Shown in pieces: positions 11,374-20,854 of a stretch of DNA of 64,000 nucleotides. The DNA is from Oxalobacteraceae bacterium OTU3CINTB1. Its GTDB lineage: Bacteria > Pseudomonadota > Gammaproteobacteria > Burkholderiales > Burkholderiaceae_D. The stretch covers positions 2,604,001 through 2,668,000 of the forward strand of contig CP099652.1 in assembly GCA_024123955.1 (NCBI GenBank), in the 5' to 3' direction. A model generated the notes under the pieces. The model saw only the letters and a program-made list of their open reading frames with translations. It had not been told where the DNA came from and ran no database searches. Every line of letters starts with the position of its first letter. The stretch's first letter is position 1. A program made the position numbers and the translations under genes.

Positions 11374-12276
11374 ATGACCGCACGCCTGAGCCCCAAAACC
11401 ATCTTCCTGCTGACCCTGCCACCGCTGCTGTGGGCCGGCAACGCCATAGTCGGCCGCCTGGTGCACGACATGTTGCCGCCGGTGTTATTGAATTTCCTGC
11501 GCTGGGCGATCGCCCTGCTGATCCTGCTGCCGCTGGCCGGCCCGGTGTTCCGCCGTGACAGCGCGCTGTGGCGTCATTGGAAGCAGTACGCCTTGTTGGG
11601 ATTGATGGGCATTGGGCTGTACAACACCTTTCAATACATGGCCCTGCAAAGCTCGACGCCGATCAACGTCACCCTGGTCGCCTCGGGATTGCCGGTATGG
11701 ATGATGCTGACGGGCCGGCTGTTCTTCGGCGTGCCGGTCACTGGGCGCCAGATGGCCGGCGCGGCGCTGTCGATCGCCGGCGTGCTGGTGGTGCTGGCGC
11801 GCGGAGAGTGGCGGCACGTGCTCGAGCTGCGGCTGGTGGCGGGCGATTTGTTCATGATCCTGGCCACCATCGCCTGGTCGTTCTACAGCTGGATGCTGAT
11901 GCGCACCCGGGAGCCGGCGGCGATCCGCGCCAACTGGGCCAGCTTCCTGGCGGCGCAGGTGGCGTTCGGCGCGCTGTGGTCGGGCGGTTTCGCGCTGGGC
12001 GAGCAGTGGCTGGGGGCGATTCCCGTGCAGTGGAGCTGGTGGCTGGCCGCCGCGTTATTGTATGTCGCGATTTTCCCGGCGGTGATCGCGTTCCGCTGCT
12101 GGGGCGAGGGCGTGCAGCGCGCCGGGCCGGCCATCGGCGCATTCTTCGTCAATCTGACGCCGTTGTTTACCGCGCTGCTGTCGTCGGCCTTTCTGGGCGA
12201 GGCGCCGCATGCCTACCACGCGATGGCGTTCGTGCTGATCGTCGCCGGCATTGTGACCTCGGCGCGCAAGGGTTAG
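11374..12276 (+). CDS. EamA/DMT-family transporter
   Basis: A 300-residue integral membrane protein with about ten hydrophobic segments in two related halves, as expected of the drug/metabolite transporter superfamily. Signatures include LPPLLWAGNAIVGRL at the N-terminus, LLGLMGIGLYNTFQYMAL in the first EamA repeat, and PLFTALLSSAFLGEAPHAYH near the end of the second. Such proteins export amino acids, nucleobases or drugs; the substrate cannot be read from sequence. It is divergent from the DUF3460 operon, and its stop lies 16 nt from the stop of a convergent lysR gene. Confidence 0.9.
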   Translation: MTARLSPKTIFLLTLPPLLWAGNAIVGRLVHDMLPPVLLNFLRWAIALLILLPLAGPVFRRDSALWRHWKQYALLGLMGIGLYNTFQYMALQSSTPINVTLVASGLPVWMMLTGRLFFGVPVTGRQMAGAALSIAGVLVVLARGEWRHVLELRLVAGDLFMILATIAWSFYSWMLMRTREPAAIRANWASFLAAQVAFGALWSGGFALGEQWLGAIPVQWSWWLAAALLYVAIFPAVIAFRCWGEGVQRAGPAIGAFFVNLTPLFTALLSSAFLGEAPHAYHAMAFVLIVAGIVTSARKG

Positions 12277-12292
12277 CCGGCGTGGCCGGGAG

Positions 12293-13228
12293 TCAGCCGA
12301 GCGATTTGATGTAGCGCGGATCGACCTGCGCGCAGTAGGTGGCGCAGGCGTGGCGGGCGGCGTTGGCCGCCGCGTGCACCAGCATTTCGGCGTTGGTGTG
12401 GAAGCACAGCGAGACGATGATCGATGGCGGCTCCGGCTGCACCGGCAGTTCGATGAATTCGCCGCTCTCCAACGACGACACCACGAACAGGCTGGGAATC
12501 GCCGCCACGCCATAGCCATCCTTCACCAACTGGACGATCGCCGCCACCGACGGCGAACAGGTGATGCGCGTCTGCTCCAGCGGAATCATCGCCAGGTTGG
12601 CCATCTTACTGACGATTTCCTCCAGCGCGCGCTGCGGCGCGGTGCCGCGTCCGAAGGTCAGGATCGGCAGCTGCAGCAAGCGCTGGTTCAAGCCCTCCTT
12701 GCGCGTGTCGAGCAGCCCGCGGCGCGCGATCCAGTGCAGCGGATAGACCGCCAGCGCCTCCGACACGATGTCGTTGCTCTCCACGCCCTCGACCTGTATC
12801 ACCAGATCGAGCTCGCGCGCCCGCAGCCGGCGCTCCAGCACATTGCTGATATCGACCGCCAGATCGACTTCAAGCTCCGGATACAACACATTGAGCTGCC
12901 GGATGTACTGCGCCAGCCAGCTGTGGACCACCGATTCGATCACGCCGAGACGCAAACGGCCGCGCACCGCACTATCTTTGTGCGCCGCCGCCTGCAGCCT
13001 GCGGGTGGCGTCGACCACCGCTTTCGCGTGCCCCAGCAGGTACTCGGCGTTGGCCGTCAGCCGGAAGTCCTTGCAGCTCCGATCGATCAACTCCGTCTGC
13101 AATTCCTCCTCTAGCGACTTGATGCGCAACGAGATCGCGGCCGGCGTGGCATGCAGCGCGCGGGCCGTGGCGCGGAAGCTGCGCAGCTGCGCCAGCGCGA
13201 CAAAGGTTTCGAGGAATCGGGTATTCAT
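12293..13228 (-). CDS. LysR-family transcriptional regulator
   Basis: A 311-residue LysR-type regulator: N-terminal winged helix-turn-helix (residues 1-60, MNTRFLETFVALAQLRSFRA, AAISLRIKSLEEELQTELI) and a C-terminal periplasmic-binding-protein-like effector domain. The start at 13228 fits the family; an in-frame extension to 13300 would add 24 non-conserved residues. It is divergent from the DUF1445-MFS-oxoprolinase-porin cassette, with a shared 153-bp AT-rich intergenic region. By the usual LysR rule it is the likely activator of that cassette in response to its substrate or a product. Confidence 0.92.
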   Translation of the reverse strand: MNTRFLETFVALAQLRSFRATARALHATPAAISLRIKSLEEELQTELIDRSCKDFRLTANAEYLLGHAKAVVDATRRLQAAAHKDSAVRGRLRLGVIESVVHSWLAQYIRQLNVLYPELEVDLAVDISNVLERRLRARELDLVIQVEGVESNDIVSEALAVYPLHWIARRGLLDTRKEGLNQRLLQLPILTFGRGTAPQRALEEIVSKMANLAMIPLEQTRITCSPSVAAIVQLVKDGYGVAAIPSLFVVSSLESGEFIELPVQPEPPSIIVSLCFHTNAEMLVHAAANAARHACATYCAQVDPRYIKSLG

Positions 13229-13326
13229 GGAACAAGAATACCTTAACCGTATGCACCGGGATAGCGCACAGCGATAAGAAAAACTATACAACAACAGCAA
13301 AAATAACTAGATAGCATGAAGGCATA

Positions 13327-13343
13327 TTCAAGTTTATTCTGAA
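13327..13343. promoter_or_regulatory. Candidate LysR-regulator binding site
   Basis: A TTCA-N9-TGAA inverted repeat lies in the AT-rich region between the divergent lysR gene and the DUF1445 gene, and a second pair GCATGA (13314) / TCATGC (13345) brackets it. A T-N11-A core fits the LysR consensus. A TTTTTATAC stretch at about 13352-13360 could serve as a -10 region for the cassette. Prediction only. Confidence 0.4.
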
Positions 13344-13381
13344 CTCATGCAGTTTTTATACGACTAGTGAGCGAAACGACC

Positions 13382-14155
13382 ATGACTCCTCTTGAACTCC
13401 GACACAAAGTCCGCAGCGGCGAATTCCGCTTGCCCACTGCGGGATATTGCGGCGACTACGCCCAAGCCAACCTGGTGATCCTGCCGCAGGCGCACGCCGA
13501 CGCCTTTTTGCTTTTCTGCCAGCGCAACCAGCGCGCCTGTCCGCTGCTGGCGGTCGGCGAACCCGGTCAGTGGAATGTCGCCAGCCTCGGCGCCGACATG
13601 GACCTGCGCAGCGACACGCCCGGCTACAACGTCTACCGCGATGGTGTGCTGTCGGCGCAAACGGCCGCGCTGCACGACCTCTGGCGCGACGATCTGGTGG
13701 TGTTCGCGATCGGCTGTTCATTCTCGTTCGAACAGATGCTGATGGACGCCGGCATCCCGCTGCGCCACATCGCGCAGCGCCGCAACGTCGCCATGTACCG
13801 CACCAATATTCGCAACCGGGCCGCCGGCCCGTTCGGCGGCGAGATGGTGGTGTCGATGCGGCCGATGAAGGCGGCCGACGCCATCCGCGCGATCCAGATC
13901 ACCAGCCGCTTCCCGGCCGTCCACGGCGCGCCGATCCATCTGGGCGATCCCGCGCTGATCGGCATCGCCAACCTCGCTCAACCCGACTATGGCGACGCGG
14001 TCGAGGTGATGCCCGACGAGATCCCGGTTTTCTGGCCGTGCGGCGTCACGCCGCAGGAGGCCATACGCCACGCGCGCATGCCGCTGGTGATCACCCACCA
14101 GCCGGGCTACATGCTGGTGACGGACATACGCAACGCCTCGCTAGCCGCATTCTGA
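13382..14155 (+). CDS. DUF1445 / D-glutamate cyclase-like protein (putative hydro-lyase)
   Basis: A 257-residue protein of the YcsI/DUF1445 family. Recognisable blocks are [18 protein letters not shown] at the N-terminus, [22 protein letters not shown] in the middle, [18 protein letters not shown] and the C-terminal [11 protein letters not shown] with [12 protein letters not shown]. The vertebrate DGLUCY enzyme of this family converts D-glutamate to 5-oxo-D-proline. In Bacillus subtilis the family member ycsI sits beside the pxpABC 5-oxoprolinase genes. Here it lies upstream of a transporter and a fused 5-oxoprolinase/hydantoinase, which supports a 5-oxoproline-related role. A GTG at 13367 is an alternative start. 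Confidence 0.85.
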   Translation: MTPLELRHKVRSGEFRLPTAGYCGDYAQANLVILPQAHADAFLLFCQRNQRACPLLAVGEPGQWNVASLGADMDLRSDTPGYNVYRDGVLSAQTAALHDLWRDDLVVFAIGCSFSFEQMLMDAGIPLRHIAQRRNVAMYRTNIRNRAAGPFGGEMVVSMRPMKAADAIRAIQITSRFPAVHGAPIHLGDPALIGIANLAQPDYGDAVEVMPDEIPVFWPCGVTPQEAIRHARMPLVITHQPGYMLVTDIRNASLAAF

Positions 14156-14237
14156 CTTAAACAACATGGCAAGTCCCCGCTATCGGGTCCGCACAGGCAC
14201 CCGGGGGACCGCCGCATTCTAAAAAAGGGAGAGCACG

Positions 14238-15515
14238 ATGAACACAAAAGTAGCCAGCACCAGCCAGCCGGAAGGATATTTCGCCTGGTTCCACGCCTTG
14301 ACCAGCAAGGAGCGCCGCACCTTCTGGAGCTGCAAGATCGGTTATGCGCTCGACGCGATGGACACGCAGTTCCTCAGCTTCGTGATCCCGACCCTGATCG
14401 CCACCTGGGGCCTGTCCAAGGGCGACGCCGGCTTGATCGGCACCGTCACCTTGCTCACCTCCGCCGCCGGCGGCTGGATCGCCGGCATCATGTCGGACCG
14501 TATCGGCCGCGTCAAGACGCTGCAGATCACCATCCTGTGGTTCGCCTTCTTCACCGTGTTGTGCGGCTTCGCGCAGAACTTCGAGCAGCTGCTGTGGGCG
14601 CGCGGCCTGATGGGCTTTGGCATGGGCGGCGAGTGGACCGCCGGCGCCATCCTGATCGGCGAGGTGATACGCGCCAAGGACCGCGGCAAGGCGGTCGGCA
14701 TGGTGCAGGCGGGATGGGCGCTCGGCTGGGGCATGTCGGCCTTGCTGTATGCGTTGATGTTCTCGCTGCTGCCGCCGGAATGGGCATGGCGCTCGCTGTT
14801 CCTGCTGGGGATACTGCCGGCGCTGTTCGTGATCTTCATCCGCCGCTTCGTCGATGAACCGGAGGTCTTCATCGCCGAGCAAAACAAGGTGCGGGTGAAC
14901 AGCGAGGAGCGCGTCAAGTTCACCGCCATCTTCGCGCCGAAGATGCTCAGCGTGACCATTCGCGCCGTGCTGCTGACCACCGGCGCCCAGGGCGGCTACT
15001 ACGCCATCACCACCTGGCTGCCGACCTTCCTCAAGACCGAGCGCCATCTGACGGTGCTGGGCACCGGCGGCTACCTGGCGATGGTGATCGTCGGCTCGTA
15101 CGTCGGCTACATCGTCAGCGCCTTCCTGACCGACTACCTGGGCCGCAAGAAGAATTTCATCCTGTTCGCCACCGGCTCGATGTGCATCGCCCTGGCCTAT
15201 ACCCGGCTGCCGGTGACCGACAGCGTGATGCTGTTCCTGGGATTCCCGCTCGGCTTCTGCGTCTCCGGCGTTTTCAGCGGCATGGGCGCTTTCCTGACCG
15301 AGTTGTTCCCGACCTCGATGCGCGGCTCCGGCCAGGGCTTCAGCTACAACATGGGCCGCGCCATCGGCTCGCTGTTCCCGCTGATGATCGGCTTGAGCAG
15401 CAACTCCATGGCGCTGGGCGAGGCGATCGGCGTCTTCGCCGGCACCGCTTACGGCGTGATGATCCTGGCGGCGCTGACGCTGCCCGAAACCGCCGGCAAA
15501 AAGCTCGAATCCTGA
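14238..15515 (+). CDS. MFS transporter, metabolite:proton symporter type
   Basis: A 425-residue major facilitator superfamily protein with 12 predicted membrane helices. The family loop motif between helices 2 and 3 is seen as GIMSDRIGRVKTL. MGFGMGGEWTAGAILIGEV (helix 4-5) and LFPTSMRGSGQGFSYNMGR (second half) are typical of the sialate/aromatic-acid/MHS-like symporter group that imports carboxylates. An AAAAAAGGGAGAG stretch provides a strong ribosome-binding site. It lies between the DUF1445 gene and the oxoprolinase gene, so the likely cargo is their substrate (5-oxoproline, hydantoin or D-glutamate-like acid). Substrate is inference. Confidence 0.88.
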   Translation: MNTKVASTSQPEGYFAWFHALTSKERRTFWSCKIGYALDAMDTQFLSFVIPTLIATWGLSKGDAGLIGTVTLLTSAAGGWIAGIMSDRIGRVKTLQITILWFAFFTVLCGFAQNFEQLLWARGLMGFGMGGEWTAGAILIGEVIRAKDRGKAVGMVQAGWALGWGMSALLYALMFSLLPPEWAWRSLFLLGILPALFVIFIRRFVDEPEVFIAEQNKVRVNSEERVKFTAIFAPKMLSVTIRAVLLTTGAQGGYYAITTWLPTFLKTERHLTVLGTGGYLAMVIVGSYVGYIVSAFLTDYLGRKKNFILFATGSMCIALAYTRLPVTDSVMLFLGFPLGFCVSGVFSGMGAFLTELFPTSMRGSGQGFSYNMGRAIGSLFPLMIGLSSNSMALGEAIGVFAGTAYGVMILAALTLPETAGKKLES

Positions 15516-15559
15516 CCCATAAGCTGATTTCACCGTACAAAAGATCAAAAGGCATCGAC

Positions 15560-18500
15560 ATGAAAAACGACATTCCAACCCAAAAAATGCTGTGGCAATT
15601 CTGGGTCGACCGTGGCGGCACCTTCACCGACATCGTCGCCCGCCGTCCGGATGGCAAGCTGGTGACCCACAAACTGCTGTCCGAATACCCGGAGCGCTAC
15701 GACGATGCGGTCACCCAGGGCATGCGCGACATGCTGGGCTTGCAGACCGGCGATCCGCTGCCGTCCGACCGGATCGAAGTGATCAAGATGGGCACCACCG
15801 TCGCCACCAACGCGCTGTTGGAGCGCAAGGGCGCGCGCACGGCCCTGGCCATCACGCGCGGTTTCGCCGACCAGCTGCGCATCGGCTATCAGGACCGCCC
15901 GAACATCTTCGCCATGCACATCGAATTGCCGGACCTGATCTACGAGGAAGTGATCGAGATCGATGAGCGCGTCGGCGCCCATGGCGACGTGCTGCAAGCG
16001 CCGGACGAGGCGCGGCTGCGCGCACAGTTCGCCGCGCTGCGCGAAAAGGGCATCGCCGCCATCGCCATCGTCCTGATGCACGCCTACCGCTATCCCCGGC
16101 ACGAGCTGCGCCTGCAAGCGCTGGCCGAGGAGGCGGGCTTCACGCAGATCTCGGTCAGCCACCAGGTCAGCCCATTGATGAAGATCGTCGGCCGTGGCGA
16201 CACCACGGTGGTCGACGCCTACCTGTCGCCGGTGCTGCGCGACTACGTCTCCCGCGTGTCGGCCGACACGGGAGACACGCGCATCATGTTCATGCAGTCG
16301 AACGGCGGCCTGACCGACGCCGGCCGCTTCCAGGGCAAGGACGCGATCCTGTCCGGCCCGGCCGGCGGCATCGTCGGCGCCGTCAAGAGCTGCGAGGCGA
16401 TCGGCCTGAAACAGGTGATCGGCTTCGACATGGGCGGCACCTCGACCGACGTCGCCCACTACGACGGCGCCTACGAGCGCGTGTTCGAAACCGTGGTGGC
16501 CGGCGTGCGGGTACGCGCGCCGATGATGCACATCCATACCGTGGCGGCGGGCGGCGGCTCGATTTGCAGCTTCGAGAACGGCCGCTTCAAGGTGGGGCCG
16601 GAATCGGCCGGCGCCAATCCTGGACCGGCCAGCTACCGCAAAGGCGGCCCGCTGACCGTCACCGACTGTAACGTCATGCTGGGCCGCATCCAGCCGGAGC
16701 ACTTCCCGCACGTCTTCGGCCCGAATGGCGACCTGCCGCTGGACCGCGACGTGGTGGTGCGCGCCTTTGGCGAACTGGCAGCGAAGATCGAACGCGAAAC
16801 CGGCACGCGCCTGTCGCCATCGGCCGTCGCCGATGGCTTCCTGGCGGTCGCCGTCGATAATATGGCGCAGGCGATCAAGTCGATCTCGGTGGAGCGCGGC
16901 TATGACGTCAGCCGCTACGCCATGTGCTGCTTCGGCGGCGCCGGCGGCCAGCACGCGTGCCGCGTGGCCGACGTGCTGGGCATGACCAAGATCGCCATCC
17001 ATCCGTTCGCCGGCGTGCTGTCGGCCTTCGGCATGGGACTGGCCGACATCCGGGCCATGCGCGAGGGCGCCGTCGAGCAGCCGCTGACCGCCGCCACGCT
17101 GGCGGCGCTGCAACCGCAATTGGCGGAACTGGCGCGCCAGGCCCACGCCGACCTGCTGGTGCAGCAGGTGGCGCCGGACGATATCCGGGTCGAGCTGTGC
17201 GCGCGCCTCAAGTACCAGGACAGCGACTCGGCCTTTGTCATCGCGCTGGCCGGCGTCGAGGAGATGGCGGAGGCGTTCGCGGTGCTGTATCGCGGACGCT
17301 TCGGCTTCGTCATGGAAGGCCAGCCGCTGGTGATCGAATCGGTGTCGGCGGAGGCCATCGGGGCCGGCGACGGCGCCGACTTCGTCATCGAGGTGCCGGC
17401 CTCTGTTGCCGCCGATACCGGCTCCGGCCGCGTCTACAGCTACGTCGACGGCCAGACCGTGCCGATCGCGCTGCACGTGCGCGCCGAACTGGCGGTCGGC
17501 AGCCGCGTGGCCGGCCCGGCGCTGATCCGCGAGGAGATCGCCACCACCGTGGTCGATGCCGGCTGGAGCGCCAGCGTGCTGCCGGACCGCACCTTGCTGC
17601 TGGAGCGCAGCGGCGCCGCCGGCAGCGCCCACAAGATGACCACCGCCGCCCATCCAATCCACCTGGAGATCTTCAACAACCTGTTCATGGCCATCGCGCG
17701 CCAGATGGGCACCACGCTGGAGAACACCGCCTACTCGGTCAACATGAAGGAGCGGCTGGACTTCTCCTGCGCGATCTTCGACCGCGACGGCAATTTGATC
17801 GCCAACGCGCCGCACATCCCGGTCCATCTGGGGTCGATGAGCGACAGCGTGTTGTGCGTGATCCGCCAGCACGCCAAGACCATGGCGCCGGGCGACGCCT
17901 ATGTGCTCAACGTGCCATACAACGGCGGCACCCACCTGCCGGATATCACCGTGGTGTGCCCGGTGTACGGCGAGACCGGCTGGGGCGCGCCGCTGTTCTA
18001 CGTCGCCGCGCGCGGCCACCACGGCGATGTCGGCGGCATCACGCCCGGCTCGATGCCGCCCAATAGCACCACCATCGAGGAGGAGGGTGTTTTGCTCGAC
18101 AACGTCAAGATCGTCGACAAGGGCGTGTTCCTCGAGCCGCTGGTGCGGGGCCTGTTCGCCGCCGGTCCCTGGCCGAGCCGTAATATCGACCAGAACATCT
18201 CCGACTTGATCGCCCAGCTGGGCGCCTGCGAGACCGGCGCTAACGAACTGCTGAAGGCCGTGTCGACCTATGGCGAAGACGTGGTGCTGGCCTACATGGG
18301 CCACGTGCAGGACAACGCCGAGGCGGCGGTGCGCAAGGCCATCATCGGCTTGCGCGACGCCAGCTTCGCCTACGAGATGGACGACGGCGCGGTGGTCAAG
18401 GTCAAGCTGACCATCGACCATTTCAGCGGCGGCGCGATCGTCGACTTCAGCGGCACCAGCGGGCAGCGGCCGACCAACTTCAACGCGCCGCTGTCGGTGT

Positions 18501-19183
18501 GCAAGGCGGCGGTGTTGTACGTGTTCCGTACCTTGATCGACAGCGACATCCCGATGAACGAGGGCGTGCTCAAACCGCTCAAGCTGATCATCCCGGAAGG
18601 TTCGATGCTCAATCCGCGCTATCCGGCCGCCGTGGTGGCCGGCAACGTGGAAGTGTCGCAGACCGTCACCGACGCGCTGTATGGCGCATTGGGCGTGATG
18701 TCGGCGTCGCAGGGCACGATGAACAACTTCACCTTCGGGAACGACGAGCACCAGTACTACGAAACCATCGCCGGCGGCTCCGGCGCAGGGCCCGGTTTCA
18801 ACGGCACGGCGGCGGTGCAGACGCATATGACCAACTCGCGCATGACCGATCCGGAGGTGCTGGAGTGGCGCTTCCCGGTGCTGGTCGAGACGCACGCGAT
18901 CCGGCGCGGCAGCGGCGGCGCGGGCAAACACCACGGCGGCGACGGCGCGCTGCGGCGCATCCGCTTCCTCGAGGCGATGACCGCCAACATCCTGGCGGGC
19001 CACCGCCGCGTCGCGCCGTTCGGGCTTGAGGGCGCGCAGCCGGGGGCACTGGGACGCAACTGGGTCGAGCGCGGCGACGGCGCTATCGAGGAATTCGGCG
19101 CCACCCACACCACGGACATGCAAACCGGCGACGTCTTTGCCATTGAAACGCCGGGTGGCGGCGGCTTCGGTTCAAAACAATAA
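15560..19183 (+). CDS. Fused hydantoinase A/B, 5-oxoprolinase (OPLAH) type
   Basis: A 1207-residue ATP-dependent ring-opening hydrolase. The HyuA half (residues 1 to about 690) has the ASKHA-fold ATPase signatures FWVDRGGTFTDIV (about residues 14-26), MGTTVATNALLERKG, GFDMGGTSTDVAHYDG and AAGGGSI. The HyuB half (about 695-1207) has IARQMGTTLENTAYSVNMKE, HIPVHLGSMSDSV, NVPYNGGTHLPD and ends with GTHTTD-like and PGGGGFG sequence. A single polypeptide of this size is the eukaryotic/bacterial 5-oxoprolinase layout, which cleaves 5-oxoproline to glutamate; separate HyuA and HyuB chains are more usual for N-methylhydantoinase. The ATG at 15560 follows an AAAAGG site and matches the family N-terminus. 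Confidence 0.93.
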   Translation: MKNDIPTQKMLWQFWVDRGGTFTDIVARRPDGKLVTHKLLSEYPERYDDAVTQGMRDMLGLQTGDPLPSDRIEVIKMGTTVATNALLERKGARTALAITRGFADQLRIGYQDRPNIFAMHIELPDLIYEEVIEIDERVGAHGDVLQAPDEARLRAQFAALREKGIAAIAIVLMHAYRYPRHELRLQALAEEAGFTQISVSHQVSPLMKIVGRGDTTVVDAYLSPVLRDYVSRVSADTGDTRIMFMQSNGGLTDAGRFQGKDAILSGPAGGIVGAVKSCEAIGLKQVIGFDMGGTSTDVAHYDGAYERVFETVVAGVRVRAPMMHIHTVAAGGGSICSFENGRFKVGPESAGANPGPASYRKGGPLTVTDCNVMLGRIQPEHFPHVFGPNGDLPLDRDVVVRAFGELAAKIERETGTRLSPSAVADGFLAVAVDNMAQAIKSISVERGYDVSRYAMCCFGGAGGQHACRVADVLGMTKIAIHPFAGVLSAFGMGLADIRAMREGAVEQPLTAATLAALQPQLAELARQAHADLLVQQVAPDDIRVELCARLKYQDSDSAFVIALAGVEEMAEAFAVLYRGRFGFVMEGQPLVIESVSAEAIGAGDGADFVIEVPASVAADTGSGRVYSYVDGQTVPIALHVRAELAVGSRVAGPALIREEIATTVVDAGWSASVLPDRTLLLERSGAAGSAHKMTTAAHPIHLEIFNNLFMAIARQMGTTLENTAYSVNMKERLDFSCAIFDRDGNLIANAPHIPVHLGSMSDSVLCVIRQHAKTMAPGDAYVLNVPYNGGTHLPDITVVCPVYGETGWGAPLFYVAARGHHGDVGGITPGSMPPNSTTIEEEGVLLDNVKIVDKGVFLEPLVRGLFAAGPWPSRNIDQNISDLIAQLGACETGANELLKAVSTYGEDVVLAYMGHVQDNAEAAVRKAIIGLRDASFAYEMDDGAVVKVKLTIDHFSGGAIVDFSGTSGQRPTNFNAPLSVCKAAVLYVFRTLIDSDIPMNEGVLKPLKLIIPEGSMLNPRYPAAVVAGNVEVSQTVTDALYGALGVMSASQGTMNNFTFGNDEHQYYETIAGGSGAGPGFNGTAAVQTHMTNSRMTDPEVLEWRFPVLVETHAIRRGSGGAGKHHGGDGALRRIRFLEAMTANILAGHRRVAPFGLEGAQPGALGRNWVERGDGAIEEFGATHTTDMQTGDVFAIETPGGGGFGSKQ

Positions 19184-19207
19184 CGAGTCAATCATAGGGA
19201 GTCCACA

Positions 19208-20272
19208 ATGAAAAAAACCATGCTGGCGCTGATGCTCGGTGCATCGGCGGCGACGGCAGTCGCCCAATCGAATGTGACGGTGTACGGCATCGTCGACATG
19301 GCGCTGGTGCGCGAAAGCGGCGGCATCGCCACCACCACCAAACTGACCAGCGGCGTCGAGGCGGGATCGCGGCTCGGCTTCAAGGGCACGGAGGATCTGG
19401 GCGGCGGCATGTCGGCCGTCTTCCTGCTGGAGAACGGCTTCCAGTCCGATACCGGGGCAATGGGGCAAGGCGGCCTGCTGTTCGGGCGCCAGGCCTACGT
19501 CGGCCTTCAGACCCGATCTGGCACGATCACCCTGGGGCGCCAGTACACGCCGCAGTATCTGGCCGTGGCCACGGTCGATCCGTTCGGCTCCGGCACGGCG
19601 GGCGACACCAAGAACCTGATGGCGTCGACCGGCAACAGCGCCAGCCGCATGGACAACGCGATCAAGTATGTGTCACCGGCGTTTGGCGGGGTCACGGTGG
19701 AATTGGTGTATGGTGCTGGCGAAGTATCCGGCGACAGCGCGGCCGGCCGCCAATTGGGCGGATCGCTGATCTACAATCGCGGCGCGTTCACCATGCGGCT
19801 GGCGACGCACCATCGCGACAACGATACGGCCACGCTGAAAAACACCAGCGCCGCCAATAATACGGTGCTGACGGCGTTGTACGACGCCGGCTTCATGAAG
19901 CTGCACGGCGCCTACGGCATCGACAAGGGTTTGAACAGCGCGCTGCCGCGCAACCTGGCCAATCCGTTCGGCTACGCGGTCGCGCCCACGCCGAGCACCG
20001 ACAGCGACGTGATGCTGCTCGGCGTGACGGTGCCGCGGGGGAGTGGGGTTTGGCTGGCGTCGTACATCCGCAAAAACGACAAGACCAACTTCAATCAAGA
20101 CGCGCAGCAGTTCGCTGGCGGGTATCGCTACTACCTGTCGAAGCGCACCGATTTGTACGGGGTGTACGCTTACATCCGCAACAAGAACGGCGCCGGATAC
20201 ACGGTGGGCAGCGCCATCGAAGGCGGGACGGGCAACCGGGGCGTCAACCTCGGCATCCGCCACGTTTTTTAA
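19208..20272 (+). CDS. Outer-membrane porin, Gram-negative general porin type
   Basis: A 354-residue porin. A Sec signal peptide (MKKTMLALMLGASAATAVAQ, cleaved around residue 20) precedes SNVTVYGIVDMALVRESGG, the standard first strand of Burkholderiales 16-stranded porins. The eyelet-loop region contains LGRQYTPQYLAVATVDPFG, and the chain ends in NRGVNLGIRHVF with the terminal Phe needed for outer-membrane assembly. It starts 25 nt after the oxoprolinase gene with an AGGGAG site, so it is probably co-expressed and supplies outer-membrane entry for the cassette substrate. Confidence 0.92.
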   Translation: MKKTMLALMLGASAATAVAQSNVTVYGIVDMALVRESGGIATTTKLTSGVEAGSRLGFKGTEDLGGGMSAVFLLENGFQSDTGAMGQGGLLFGRQAYVGLQTRSGTITLGRQYTPQYLAVATVDPFGSGTAGDTKNLMASTGNSASRMDNAIKYVSPAFGGVTVELVYGAGEVSGDSAAGRQLGGSLIYNRGAFTMRLATHHRDNDTATLKNTSAANNTVLTALYDAGFMKLHGAYGIDKGLNSALPRNLANPFGYAVAPTPSTDSDVMLLGVTVPRGSGVWLASYIRKNDKTNFNQDAQQFAGGYRYYLSKRTDLYGVYAYIRNKNGAGYTVGSAIEGGTGNRGVNLGIRHVF

Positions 20273-20277
20273 CAGCG

Positions 20278-20312
20278 GTGGGGGATGGCCGGACAATGCC
20301 GGCCATCCCCAC
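20278..20312. terminator. Strong GC hairpin between porin and convergent gene
   Basis: A 14-bp stem (ATGGCCGG core, one extra G in the left arm) with a 6-nt loop lies 6 nt after the porin stop, between convergent genes. It has no T-run, so it may act with Rho or protect mRNA ends. Confidence 0.5.
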
Positions 20313-20327
20313 GTGCCGTCACGCACA

Positions 20328-20708
20328 TTAGCGTTTGATGGTTTTGGTATCGCAGCCCTCGGCGCTTGCGGTGCCGCTATGCGTCGGCGCGGTCGCGTGG
20401 CCGTCGGTATGGCCCTGGGCGCAATCGGCGTTCACTTTGGACTGCTGCATCGCCTTGTCGGTCTTGCGCTGGGCGTTGCGCGGCGTCGCGGTGTTTTGGG
20501 TGTTGCTGTTGTTTTGCATGGCGGTCGCGTTTTGCTCGCCACTGTTATTGGTGCTCTGGCCCACGGTGGGCGTGCCGGTGTTGCTGGTGCCCGCGGCCGT
20601 GGCGGACTGGCCGGTTGGCGTGGTGGACTGGCCGGTCGGCTGGGTCTGCGCGAACACGCTCGCGCTCATGCACATTGCGGCAATCATGACGGTCAATTTG
20701 GTGTTCAT
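20328..20708 (-). CDS. Small secreted low-complexity protein (Thr/Gln/Asn-rich)
   Basis: A 126-residue protein with a Sec signal peptide (MNTKLTVMIAAMCMSASVFA). The mature part is rich in Thr, Gln, Asn, Gly and Ser (GQSTTPTGQSATAAG). It then becomes basic and ends with a segment containing two Cys (ADCAQGHTDGH, EGCDTKT). The start at 20708 follows a GAGGAG ribosome-binding site and gives a proper signal peptide; the longer frame to 20846 crosses a terminator. Function unknown. A related signal peptide and composition occur in the gene at 23169-23678. Confidence 0.75.
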   Translation of the reverse strand: MNTKLTVMIAAMCMSASVFAQTQPTGQSTTPTGQSATAAGTSNTGTPTVGQSTNNSGEQNATAMQNNSNTQNTATPRNAQRKTDKAMQQSKVNADCAQGHTDGHATAPTHSGTASAEGCDTKTIKR

Positions 20709-20810
20709 GGGTGACTCCTCGTTATTCGTTGAATGGAGACCCATTTTTTCACAGCAAGCTGAGCTCTTGCGTAGGACGATTCCTCGCGTCATGGTCGGAA
20801 TCGACGCGTC

Positions 20811-20846
20811 AAAAATGCCGTCCCGCATGCTGCTGCGGGACGGCAA
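20811..20846 (-). terminator. Rho-independent terminator of the esterase gene
   Basis: A perfect 12-bp stem (TGCCGTCCCGCA) with a 6-nt loop at 20816-20845. On the minus strand it is followed by five T (20811-20815). It lies 9 nt downstream of the minus-strand esterase stop at 20855. Confidence 0.9.
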
Positions 20847-20854
20847 GTTAATGC

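Noticed and set aside
15545..19123. 1192-codon open frame on the minus strand
   Set aside because: It lies antisense to the fused 5-oxoprolinase gene, is His/Arg/Gln-rich without any domain, and arises from high-GC codon bias on the opposite strand.
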